The position numbers and the translations under genes are program-made. A stretch of 64,000 nt of DNA from JAJXWB01 sp965246795 (GTDB lineage Bacteria; Pseudomonadota; Alphaproteobacteria; Rhizobiales; Beijerinckiaceae), in assembly GCA_965246795.1 (NCBI GenBank), contig CBDFFN010000010.1, positions 310,001 through 374,000 of the forward strand, read 5' to 3'. Position 1 is the first letter of the stretch, and each line of letters begins with the position of its first letter. The notes under the pieces were generated by a model. The model was not told where the DNA came from. It ran no database searches and saw nothing but the letters and a program-made list of their open reading frames with translations. Positions 26,621 to 34,149 of the stretch are shown here, piece after piece.

Positions 26621-27744
26621 ACCAGCGCCCGCCGTCGGACTCTCTGGTCGCACTCGAGCGATACCGGCGAGTCCCCGTCGGCCAGGCGCCAGCCGGGGAT
26701 CGTTTCAAGCTGACCGCGTTTAACGACGTATCCTTAGGCGCATCGGCGCGCTTCCTCGTCAAAAACCTGCTGACGGCCACGGGACTCGCGGTCGTTTACG
26801 GCGCGCCAAAATGCGGCAAGTCCTTCCTCGTCTTCGACTTGGTGATGCACGTCGCGCTCGGCCGGAATTATCGCGGACGCCGGACGAAGAGCGGCAGCGT
26901 CGTCTATCTCGCGCTTGAGGGCGCCGAAGGATTCCGCGCTCGCATCGCTGCTTTCCGTCAAGAGAAGCTCGGCGAGCACCGCGGCAGTGTTCCCTTCTAC
27001 CTTATCGACTCGCCGCTCACTCTGGTCGTCGACCACAGGGCCTTATTGGCCGCTATCTGCGCGCAGCTGCCCGACGCGCGGCCTGCCGTCGTTGTGATCG
27101 ACACGCTGAACCGCAGTCTGGCCGGCAGCGAATCCGACGACCGAGACATGGGTGCCTACATCCGTGCGGCCGACGCCATCCGGGAGCAGCTCGGCTGTCT
27201 CGTGCTCGTTGTCCATCATTCCGGCCTCGATACCTCGCGACCGCGCGGACACACGTCTCTGACGGGCGCCGCAGACGTGCAGATTGCCGTGAAGCGCGAC
27301 ACCGCGGGCAACATCGTTGCGACTGTGGAATGGCTGAAGGACGGCGCAGCCGGCGACGAGATCGTCTCGCGTCTTGCGCCAGTCGAGGTTGGGAAGGACG
27401 AAGACGGCGAGGCGATGACAAGCTGCGTCATCGAGGCAGTCGACGCGTCGTGCGCTATCGCGAAGCCGATGAAGACAGATCGGACCAGCAAAGCCGGTAG
27501 GATCGCATTACGGGCATTCCATGAGGCCATGGGCAGAGCCGTCGACCCGCCGACGACCGATCAAATCCCGCGCGGCGTGAAGGCCATCATGGTCGACGAC
27601 TGGCGTGCGGTCGCTATCGCCCGCGGCGTCAGCACGTCGGAGAAGCCGGACAGCGCCAGGGCAGCCTTCCGACGGGCGATGCAGGAGCTCGTTACCACCA
27701 GCCAAGTAGCGGTATGGGACGTTTACGCATGGCCGACGAAATAA
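26617..27744 (+). CDS. RepA-like AAA ATPase / replicative helicase
   Basis: A 375-residue RecA-fold ATPase similar to RepA/DnaB-type helicases (AAA_25). Walker A YGAPKCGKSF (61-70), an acidic Walker B VVVIDTLNRS (about 157-166) and the sensor-like LVLVVHHSGLDTSRPRGHTS (about 195-214) are clear. It is translationally coupled to the Toprim gene (ATGA). Together with the AlpA-like protein they form a replication module of the kind carried by satellite prophages and mobilisable islands. Short TGTCG repeats follow immediately downstream. Confidence 0.85.
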   Translation: MNQRPPSDSLVALERYRRVPVGQAPAGDRFKLTAFNDVSLGASARFLVKNLLTATGLAVVYGAPKCGKSFLVFDLVMHVALGRNYRGRRTKSGSVVYLALEGAEGFRARIAAFRQEKLGEHRGSVPFYLIDSPLTLVVDHRALLAAICAQLPDARPAVVVIDTLNRSLAGSESDDRDMGAYIRAADAIREQLGCLVLVVHHSGLDTSRPRGHTSLTGAADVQIAVKRDTAGNIVATVEWLKDGAAGDEIVSRLAPVEVGKDEDGEAMTSCVIEAVDASCAIAKPMKTDRTSKAGRIALRAFHEAMGRAVDPPTTDQIPRGVKAIMVDDWRAVAIARGVSTSEKPDSARAAFRRAMQELVTTSQVAVWDVYAWPTK

Positions 27745-27920
27745 GCGAGACAGCGAACGCGACGAACGACCGGTCCTTAAAGGACCGTGTCGTGTCGTGT
27801 CGCGTGTCGCCTGCCATTACTCGCCGCGACGTGGCGCGATATTTGTCGCGTGATGTCGTGTCGTGTCGCGGACGGAAAACGAATGGTGCCGACGCTCTGA
27901 TCCAAACAGCTCGACCCTGA
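27729..27920 (+). CDS. small hypothetical protein overlapping the RepA-like gene end
   Basis: A 63-residue frame beginning ADEISETANATNDRSLKDRV. It starts inside the last 16 bases of the ATPase gene and runs through the repeated TGTCG region, which it reads as RVVSCRV and RDVVSCRG. No ribosome-binding site is clear, and the repeats may be the real function of this DNA. I keep it as a weak gene call. Confidence 0.3.
   Translation: MADEISETANATNDRSLKDRVVSCRVSPAITRRDVARYLSRDVVSCRGRKTNGADALIQTARP
27771..27787. repeat. 8-bp inverted repeat beside the RepA-like gene
   Basis: CGGTCCTT-A-AAGGACCG is a near-perfect palindrome with one central base. It directly precedes the TGTCG repeat pair. It could be an operator for the replication genes or part of an origin. 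Confidence 0.5.
27788..27870. repeat. paired 17-bp TGTCG repeats (candidate iterons)
   Basis: TGTCGTGTCGTGTCGCG occurs exactly at 27788-27804 and 27854-27870, 66 bp apart, with further TGTCGC pieces at 27805-27811 and 27844-27850. Each copy is itself three TGTCG units. Placed just after a Toprim/RepA-like pair, they resemble initiator-binding iterons. That role is inferred. Confidence 0.55.
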
Positions 27921-28665
27921 AGGAAGGCGACCAGGCAGAGCCTCGAGCGCGGGTCCTTTCCAGGCCTCCCCCCGCTAGGGTGGGCCGCAGCGCCTCGTAA
28001 AAGCGCTTGTCACGGTATCCGAAAATAAGGTTCAAGTTGACCGCGCGGTTCACTTTCGCCGGTTTACTCAAATAGGTCAGGGATGATCTCGCCCACTAAC
28101 TTCGCGAACTGACGGGCGTTTGGCCGTCGGCGATATCGAAAGCGATCCGGTCGGTCGGCTTCAGGTATGAAAGCGAGTCGGCAAGTCACGCCGGATGCGC
28201 GCGGGGGAAGTTTAAGAAGCGCGAGGACACTATAGTTGTCTCCACGCTGAACAGTTCCCGCGTCGACGACAACATGGTGACGTAGGCGACGAAAGCCACC
28301 TCTTTGTTACGGAGATCGATAGGACGCTTTGATTTTCTGATTTCATAAAAGATTCAAACCGCCATATCTTCTCTAAAAACAGTTACTTAATTTGTCGTCG
28401 ATCCTGATTCATTACAGCCCAGTACGGCTTCCAGAATCCACAAATCAAACGTTACATCTGTTTCGCAAGGGATTAGCCGATATCAGCCGAACAATAGCAT
28501 CGCTCTTCTTGATCGGGCCGAGCTTTCGAGGACCGCTCGCGAACGTCGTCGGGCTTAAAGGCGACTCGCGCTCTGATCGCACCGGAAACTTTCGATACTT
28601 TTTGTAACACGTTGACATCACGATACCATAACGATAGTGAGGTTCATCGCATCGAGGAGGTAGCC
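27921..28665. other. 745-bp intergenic, possible origin or promoter region
   Basis: No supported gene. The middle (28300-28390) is AT-rich compared with its surroundings, which would fit an origin's unwinding element next to the TGTCG repeats, or simply foreign DNA. A TTGACA at 28612-28617 is a reasonable -35 for the gene at 28666, but no matching -10 is convincing. Confidence 0.4.
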
Positions 28666-29196
28666 ATGCCCGCACAGTTCAAAGATGCCATTGTCGTTTT
28701 CACTGCGCGTAGTCCCGAGCGCGTCATCCGGGAGGGCGGGAGCCAGTCGTGGGTGCTGAACGCTGCTCGGGCGAAGCAATGTAAGTGGCTCGTCTGCACC
28801 CAGAACCGGCATAATCCGGATCACGAGTTTTCCGACGCGACCGAGCCGCACTGCTCGGCCTTTCTGGTCGGCAAGATTTCTAGAATCGTGCAGGCGGACG
28901 ATTCTGATGACCGGTGGCGGATCGAAATCAGCGAAGTGGCTCGGATCAGCCAGCTAAATGTTTGGGACCACGGGCGCAATCCGGTACGGTACACCACACT
29001 CGAAGAGCTGGGCATCGATGTCAGCAGCCTCGATTTCGAGCGCATGCCGGAGGCACTGCAGCAGGCGCAACAAGCAAGCTCCGGAACGCCTGGATCCCGG
29101 CCGCCGGCAACGTTGACCATCCCCGAAGCCAAGCAGGCGTTGGCGGCAACGTTCGGCGTCAAACCAGAGGCCGTAGAAATCACGATCCGGGGTTAA
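28666..29196 (+). CDS. conserved hypothetical island protein
   Basis: 176 residues, function not recognised. ATG 28666 has GGAGG five bases upstream. The protein reads like a folded enzyme or binding domain: KDAIVVFTARSPERVIREGG, SQSWVLNAARAKQCKWLVC, EPHCSAFLVGKISRIV, then RYTTLEELGIDVSSLDFE; the tail (residues about 130-150) is Q/S/P-rich, followed by a short helical segment. It has no signal peptide or membrane segment. It heads a run of four short-spaced island genes that includes the DGQHR gene and is followed by a hairpin. Confidence 0.75.
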   Translation: MPAQFKDAIVVFTARSPERVIREGGSQSWVLNAARAKQCKWLVCTQNRHNPDHEFSDATEPHCSAFLVGKISRIVQADDSDDRWRIEISEVARISQLNVWDHGRNPVRYTTLEELGIDVSSLDFERMPEALQQAQQASSGTPGSRPPATLTIPEAKQALAATFGVKPEAVEITIRG

Positions 29197-29201
29197 CGAC
29201 C

Positions 29202-29246
29202 GGCAGGGAGAGCCTCTTGCAACCCGCAGGCTCCCTGCCCATTTCT
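29202..29246 (+). terminator. hairpin terminator after the 28666 gene
   Basis: GGCAGGGAGAGCCT (29202-29215) pairs with AGGCTCCCTGCC (29228-29239) with a 2-base bulge and a 12-base loop. A modest T-rich tail (CATTTCT) follows. Six bases after the stop codon, so it probably ends that transcript. Confidence 0.55.
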
Positions 29247-29452
29247 AGATTACTGTTTGAACGGGTCCGAACGCATCGCGTTCTAGAAGTGACACCTGGC
29301 GTATGCCGGGGTGAATCACCGGAAACAACCGGTGGCCGCCGCCAAGCCTTCAGCTTCTTCTCGATGAAGATGCGAAGGTGTGGTTGTCGGCTTGTCGCTC
29401 CCCGTCGGCTTCGCAGTACCTCCCGAGCGATCAATTGTTTGGAGAACTGCGA

Positions 29453-29653
29453 ATGTCTTTGATTGAATCCACCCGACATCAAAACCCAGTTCGTTTTCGC
29501 AAGGCACGAACGGATGGAAGCCTTGGCTCCCTGCAGCGGGAGATGGAGCGGAAGTTCGGCCTTCCGCCGGGCTGTGTTCGTCTCGTGCATCCGAACGGCC
29601 GTAAGATGCGCACCGATGCAACCGTACGTCGCCTGCGTGAGGCTTGGGACTAG
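29453..29653 (+). CDS. small basic hypothetical protein
   Basis: A 66-residue protein starting at ATG 29453, with GGAG eight bases upstream. It begins SLIESTRHQNPVRFRKAR and ends with KFGLPPGCVRLVHPNG followed by basic residues and RRLREAWD. The composition is strongly basic with one cysteine, suggesting nucleic-acid or protein binding. No known family was recognised. A strong terminator follows 40 bases later. Confidence 0.6.
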   Translation: MSLIESTRHQNPVRFRKARTDGSLGSLQREMERKFGLPPGCVRLVHPNGRKMRTDATVRRLREAWD

Positions 29654-29694
29654 TCTGCAGCGCATAACTGTCAGCGCAAAACGCTGCAAAGAAC

Positions 29695-29727
29695 AAAGCG
29701 GGACGGCTTTCGTCGCCCCGCTCTTTT
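29695..29727 (+). terminator. Rho-independent terminator after the 29453 gene
   Basis: AGCGGGACG-GCTTT-CGTCGCCCCGCT forms a strong stem with one bulge, followed by CTTTTAT. It isolates the upstream genes from the DGQHR gene, so the latter must have its own promoter in the following 440 bp. Confidence 0.75.
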
Positions 29728-29979
29728 ATCAGCTGCTCCATTCCTCACCGTTCATCGCGCGAAGCCTCATCCCGTGTGCGGGTGCAACCGAAGGCGAGCC
29801 ACGGCCCGGCTTATTGCCTTGCAGCGCGCGGACGGGCAGCGCCCCTAAGCACGGAGCGGAGCAACCCTGGCCGCGGAAGCGGCCGCATGATGCAAGCGTG
29901 AGGGATCGTTACCCGAAGAGCCGAGACGCCGAATCTCGATTGTTGGGATCGATCTGCAGGCGGCTCGAAGCCGCATAGA

Positions 29980-30156
29980 GCTCGGCCCGTTTGGACACGT
30001 TCAAACTGATAGATTGATGCAGCTCTCGCACTAGATCGAAGCAGCTCGCAAAAAAACTTTTTGGAGCTCTTGCAACCGATTGAGAGCTGTGCTGTTATTC
30101 CGATACGAGCTGTATCCATTGAATGAGCGAGCTGTTCGCTCTTTGGTCTGCGAGCT
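29980..30156. promoter_or_regulatory. phased array of AGCT sites upstream of the DGQHR gene
   Basis: AGCT occurs at 30021, 30043, 30065, 30085, 30108, 30130 and 30153: seven sites spaced 22, 22, 20, 23, 22 and 23 bp, close to two helical turns, so all face one side of the DNA. An eighth AGCT at 29980 lies 41 bp (two periods) before the first. Flanks favour GAGCTC/GAGCTG and, in the first three units, a trailing CGCA or TGCA. The last site ends 15 bases before the ATG. This looks like a cooperative operator. That the DGQHR protein itself binds it is inferred from DndB proteins being autoregulators. Confidence 0.7.
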
Positions 30157-30171
30157 CGGAAAGGGAAGATT

Positions 30172-31233
30172 ATGATGGAAGTACATGTGCCGGCTATGCG
30201 CGGGAAAATGGGCACCCGCACCTATTACGGCGTCCTGATGCCGATGAATGCCGTTCCCCAATTCTTGAAATTCACGGATTGGGCCGGGATCAGCGCTGAA
30301 GATCGGGAGCAGCGCGTCCTGAACGCGAAACGGGTTCCTGACCTGGCGTCCTACATAACGGAAAACGAAGAGGACTACCTGTTTGCCTCGATCACGGCCT
30401 CGTTCAAGAATGAGCCGAAGTTCGAACCTTTCGAGCAGGGCGGCAACATTGGCATGCTGCGTCTTCGTCTCGGGGACGAGCTGATCATCAATGATGGTCA
30501 GCATCGGGCTGCCGGCATAGCGCAAGCTCTGAAGGACGGCTCGCCTTCTTTCCGGGAAGATACGCTTTCGGTCCTGCTCTTCCCCTGGGAAAGCACGGAA
30601 CGCGGACAGCAGATGTTTTCCGACCTGAACCGCTTCGTGCAGAAGACTTCGAAGTCACTCGACATCTTGTACGACAAGAGGGACGAGACCGCCGCGGCGA
30701 CTCTCGCGATGATCGAGAAGGTGCCGGTTTTCCGGGAGCTGACCGACAAGGAAAAGGTTTCGCTCGAAACAAAGTCGACGAAGCTGTTCACCCTTGCCGC
30801 GCTGTATGACGCGGATGTCGAACTGCTGAAGGGCCACGATAAGCACGACATCATGGCCAACGCGGCTCTGCTGACCGAATATTGGACCGCAGTTTCCGGG
30901 CACATGCCGGACTGGATGAAGGTGCTTAACGGTCAGAAGCTCGCAATCGAGCTTCGTCAGGAGAAAATCTCGTCCCATTCGACCGTGCTTCGCGCGCTCG
31001 GCGGATTGGGCGTCGATCTTCTTGGCGCCAAGGATTGGCGTCCTGCACTGGCCGGTCTGGAAAAGATCGACTGGTCGAAGAAGAATCCGGAATGGGAGAA
31101 CATCTGCATCGTCAGCAACTCTGTCGTATCGAACCGCCAGGCGAGGGCCGCGACGAAGGCGTTCATCAAGGCGAAGCTCGGCCTTGATCTGACGGACGGC
31201 GAACAGCGCTCGATCGATCGCGCTGCAGCGTAA
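30172..31233 (+). CDS. DGQHR-domain protein, DndB-like
   Basis: A 353-residue soluble protein of the DGQHR/DndB family. The family motif INDGQHRAAGI spans about 106-116, and the second signature FSDLNRFVQKTSKSLDILYD spans 149-168. DndB represses DNA phosphorothioation operons; other DGQHR proteins occur singly in islands with unknown roles. No dndA/C/D/E genes are in the window, so sulfur modification here is unlikely. ATG 30172 (or the next codon, also ATG) follows AAGGGAAG. A small gene follows after 10 bases with a strong ribosome-binding site. The phased AGCT array upstream suggests tight control. Confidence 0.88.
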   Translation: MMEVHVPAMRGKMGTRTYYGVLMPMNAVPQFLKFTDWAGISAEDREQRVLNAKRVPDLASYITENEEDYLFASITASFKNEPKFEPFEQGGNIGMLRLRLGDELIINDGQHRAAGIAQALKDGSPSFREDTLSVLLFPWESTERGQQMFSDLNRFVQKTSKSLDILYDKRDETAAATLAMIEKVPVFRELTDKEKVSLETKSTKLFTLAALYDADVELLKGHDKHDIMANAALLTEYWTAVSGHMPDWMKVLNGQKLAIELRQEKISSHSTVLRALGGLGVDLLGAKDWRPALAGLEKIDWSKKNPEWENICIVSNSVVSNRQARAATKAFIKAKLGLDLTDGEQRSIDRAAA

Positions 31234-31243
31234 GGAGGGACCT

Positions 31244-31525
31244 ATGACGCAATTTACGACACGGGTCGAACTCCACGATGCAAACTGGAGTGACTATACG
31301 AAACTGCATGCCCAAATGCAGGCGCAGGGCTTCGAACTGACGGTGCATTCTGACGACGGTGTCGTCTACGAACTGCCGCCTGCGGAGTACAATTTCGAAG
31401 GCAATCTTACTCGGTCGCAAGTGCTCGGCCGCGCCAAAATGGCGGCTGCGACGACCAACCGAAAGTACGCGGCGATCGTCACGCAATCTGCGGGACGGAC
31501 CTGGGCCGGACTGGTGAAAGCTTGA
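31244..31525 (+). CDS. GhoS/DUF2622-like small protein
   Basis: A 93-residue protein cotranscribed with the DGQHR gene (10-bp gap, AAGGAGGG five bases before ATG). It starts TQFTTRVELHDANWSDYTKL, with FELTVHSDDGVVYELPPAEY and ends AGRTWAGLVKA, the pattern of the ferredoxin-like DUF2622 group to which the type V antitoxin endoribonuclease GhoS belongs. No ghoT-like hydrophobic toxin gene is adjacent, so an antitoxin role is not supported by context. RNA binding or cleavage is possible. Confidence 0.65.
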   Translation: MTQFTTRVELHDANWSDYTKLHAQMQAQGFELTVHSDDGVVYELPPAEYNFEGNLTRSQVLGRAKMAAATTNRKYAAIVTQSAGRTWAGLVKA

Positions 31526-31544
31526 CCGATAATCCCACGGGGAG

Positions 31545-31571
31545 GGGCGGCCGCCGGCCGCCCTTTCCTTT
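31545..31571 (+). terminator. strong GC-rich terminator after the DGQHR unit
   Basis: GGGCGGCC-GCC-GGCCGCCC (31545-31563) is a perfect 8-bp stem with a 3-base loop, followed by TTTCCTTTC. It ends the DGQHR-GhoS-like transcript. Confidence 0.85.
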
Positions 31572-31586
31572 CACAAGGGGCGAGGC

Positions 31587-32715
31587 ATGCAGTGTGAAAT
31601 TGAATTTCTTCCAGTTGGCGAGAGCACAAAGGCTGGCGACGCGATCGTCGTCCGTTATGGGAGCGAAGTACTTACGAGCTGATGCTGATTGACGGCGGGC
31701 ATGGGGTCACGGGTAAAAACATCGTCTCGCATCTGAAGCAATATTTCGGACCGTCGCCCGTGCTCGAACACGTCGTTCTGACTCATTCCGACGCGGACCA
31801 CGCATCGGGGCTGCGGACGGTTTTGCAGGAAGTCACGGTTCGAACCTGTGGCTCCATATCCCGTGGCTCCTGGCCGAGGAATCCCGCCACCTCTTCGCCG
31901 ACAAGCGATGGACTGAAGACGGGCTGAAGCGGGTGATCAAAAAGGAATACGACATCATCAGCGAAATCTGCGACTTAGCCAACGCAGCCGGTTGCAAGAT
32001 TTCCTACCCCTTCGAGGGTGCCGACATCGGACCATTTAGGGTCTGCTCGCCAAGCGCCTACGCTTACAAGTACAAGCGCCTACGCTTACAAGTATCTGCT
32101 TCCGCAAGTCGACAAAACGCCTGATCCTGACCAGGCGGCGATCGCGGTGGCGCGCATGTGGATCGGCAAGGAGTCCTTGGCGAAGAAGCTGCTCGAAGCA
32201 GCGAAGGCGAAGCTGCAAAGCTGGACGACGGAGAGCTGGAACAACGAACGCTTGAAGGATGGCGGCACAACGAGCGCCAGCAATGAATCGAGCGTCGTTC
32301 TCTACGGCAATTTTGATAGCGGCCGCGTGCTGCTGACTGGCGACAGCGGTCTGAACGGGCTTACCTGGACGGCTGAATATGCGGCGAGACTGAGCTGGCC
32401 TATGCAGCGGTTCAGCTTCATACAAATCCCGCATCACGGGAGCCGCCGCAATGTCGGTCCGACAATCCTGACGCGCGTTCTCGGCGACAGGCAGGCTGAG
32501 ACCATGCCGACAAAGTTCACGGCCTTCGTTTCTGCACCGAAGGATGATGACCAGCACCCGCGCCGGATTGTCCTGAACGCTTCAAGCGGCGCGGTGCAAA
32601 AGTGATCGCGACCCAAGGCGCTAATAAAGTGTATTGGGGCGGCTTCAATCCGCGCTCCGGTTACTCGGCCGCTGAAGTCCTGCCGTTCTACACGCAGGTC
32701 GAGGAGTACGCGTGA
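31587..32715 (+). pseudogene. ComEC/Rec2-type metallo-beta-lactamase hydrolase, broken by four lesions
   Basis: Reading across frames gives one ancestral protein of about 368 residues: QCEIEFLPVGESTKAGDAIV, LMLIDGGHG, the metal motif VVLTHSDADHASGL, then VLLTGDS, IQIPHHGSRRN and a C-terminal NKVYWGGFNPRSGYSAAEV. The frame is lost four times: one base missing near 31666, one near 31843, a 22-bp tandem duplication (32051-32072 = 32073-32094), and one base missing near 32582. Removing one duplicate copy and adding the three bases restores the whole frame to the TGA at 32713, which overlaps the next start as GTGA. All metal-binding motifs survive, so inactivation looks recent. Sequencing errors could explain the single-base changes but not the duplication. 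Confidence 0.88.
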
Positions 32716-33386
32716 CGGGGCAGATTTCGCCGAAGTCGCTTAAAGATCAGAACCGCTTGCCCTTATGGATCACGATCGCGGTCAACTTCGCCGTGTTCTA
32801 TATGGTGGCGCAGAGCGACGCGCTGGCGCTCTCCGGCCTTAAGGGCTTCGTAACCGGCGCGGCAAACCTGCTGCCGGTCGGTCTCGCCTTAATCGTCACC
32901 TCGATTGCAAACGGCCTGCTCAGTGCGGACATGAAGGCGCGTTTAGTCTTCCTGCGATGGCATCATGCGCTGCCAGGGCATCAGGCTTTCAGCAAATACG
33001 GGCCGGCTGATCCACGTGTCGACATGGATCGCGTCAAGAAGCTTCTCGGCGGGAAGTTGCCGATAAGGCCCAACGATGAAAATCGAACCTGGTACAGGCT
33101 TTTTTACAAGCCGGTCGAGAACGAGGCCGCGATCCTGCACACGCACCGCGAGTTCCTTTTCGCGCGCGATTATGCGTCGTTCGCCTTTCTATTTTTGGTT
33201 GGATTCGGACCCGCTGTGGTCTTTATGGACACGCTGAAAGTAGCGTTGACGTACTGGGCGATACTGCTCGCGCAATTCCTGACTGTTCGACAGGTTGCGG
33301 CAAACTATGGGGTCCGGCTTGTCACGACGGCGCTGGCGCGTAAGGCAGCCACACCCGTTCGCGCGCCGGCAAAGGCCAAAACCTGA
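32712..33386 (+). CDS. membrane protein paired with the metallo-hydrolase
   Basis: A 224-residue protein with two hydrophobic N-terminal segments (ITIAVNFAVFYMVAQ, about 22-36; LLPVGLALIVTSIANGLL, about 53-70), a polar central part with conserved-looking HHALPGHQAF and PNDENRTWYRLFYKPVENE, then two more segments (FAFLFLVGFGPAVVF and ALTYWAILLAQFL). GTG 32712 overlaps the stop of the metallo-hydrolase gene, so the two were one functional unit. Function unknown. A membrane protein coupled to a ComEC-type hydrolase and next to restriction genes suggests a defence or DNA-entry role, which is inference. With its partner broken it may be non-functional. Confidence 0.72.
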   Translation: MTGQISPKSLKDQNRLPLWITIAVNFAVFYMVAQSDALALSGLKGFVTGAANLLPVGLALIVTSIANGLLSADMKARLVFLRWHHALPGHQAFSKYGPADPRVDMDRVKKLLGGKLPIRPNDENRTWYRLFYKPVENEAAILHTHREFLFARDYASFAFLFLVGFGPAVVFMDTLKVALTYWAILLAQFLTVRQVAANYGVRLVTTALARKAATPVRAPAKAKT

Positions 33387-33396
33387 AGCCGTGCAT

Positions 33397-34149
33397 TTAC
33401 GTCGAGGAGCTGCGGACGGCTTCGGCCGCAATGTGCCCTGCAAAGGCTGCGACGAAGGATTTCAGGCTCGTAAGCTCCGACATGTCGGCAAAATGGCCTG
33501 TCGTGGCGGCGTCACGCGGTGAGGCAAGCGTGCACGCAGCGCTGTAGAGATTTTCGCGAACGAGCTTCTGACAAAGCAGGTCGTAGCGTCCGAGATAGGA
33601 GACGTTCCGGAACTCCGGAAAGACCGGGTAGTGAGTGGAGGATTCCCGCTTGCCTGGCCGACGGGATGCGTCGGCGTCCTCAACTATGACCAACCAGCCA
33701 ACGAAGGGTTTTGCGGAAGCGCCAAACGCTCCTTCGCGATATGCGGTCCAGAAATCGTGAGCGGTGCCGATCGCTTCTTCGGCGCGGTTGTTCGCGTTGT
33801 TGCCGAACGACGGCCCGACCTGGCTCTTCATCTCTACGGCTGCAATGAGACGGCCGTTCTGAATGACAAGAATGTCCCAGAGCTTCGTCGGTCGAAAGAA
33901 TCCCGGCAGCGTAAGAGCCGCGCGGTTTCGATAGATCGATGCATGTCCAAGTCCGTTCGCGTGCACCAGGTCGATCATCAACGCGACAAAGCCGTCCATT
34001 GTGTTGCCGGCCGTTACCGCTCCGCGCTCGCCGGTGTCTGTCGTGCCGGCCTCGATTTTGGCTTGAAGCGCCTTCTGCCGGTTACCCCAGAATGCCATCG
34101 TTGCATCGCGCGCCTTGCGCTCATAATCGGCGAGGTCGAGCGCCATCAA
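33397..34149 (-). CDS. type II restriction endonuclease, XhoI/PaeR7I family
   Basis: A 250-residue restriction enzyme matching the XhoI/PaeR7I family in length and sequence style. The catalytic core is TKLWDILVIQNG...AAVEMKSQ, giving Asp92, Glu106 and Lys108 of a PD-(D/E)xK site, followed by GPSFGNNANNRAEEAIGTA and DFWTAYREGAFG. Family members cut CTCGAG. It overlaps the methyltransferase gene by ATGA, so modification is translated first. It would protect the island's host from incoming DNA and help keep the island in the population. Confidence 0.88.
   Translation of the reverse strand: MMALDLADYERKARDATMAFWGNRQKALQAKIEAGTTDTGERGAVTAGNTMDGFVALMIDLVHANGLGHASIYRNRAALTLPGFFRPTKLWDILVIQNGRLIAAVEMKSQVGPSFGNNANNRAEEAIGTAHDFWTAYREGAFGASAKPFVGWLVIVEDADASRRPGKRESSTHYPVFPEFRNVSYLGRYDLLCQKLVRENLYSAACTLASPRDAATTGHFADMSELTSLKSFVAAFAGHIAAEAVRSSST

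Noticed and set aside
29980..30156. AGCT array considered as a CRISPR array
   Set aside because: The repeated element is only 4-6 bases and the period is 22 bp, with no conserved repeat of 23 bases or more and no cas genes.
30172..31233. Calling a DNA phosphorothioation (Dnd) system
   Set aside because: No cysteine desulfurase or DndC/D/E homologue in the window; only the DGQHR regulator-like gene.
31244..31525. Calling a GhoST toxin-antitoxin system
   Set aside because: Only a GhoS-like protein is present; no small hydrophobic GhoT-like gene adjoins it.
31587..32715. Reading the metallo-hydrolase pieces as separate small genes
   Set aside because: The pieces join in order into one protein with all family motifs, and the 22-bp duplication explains one break exactly.
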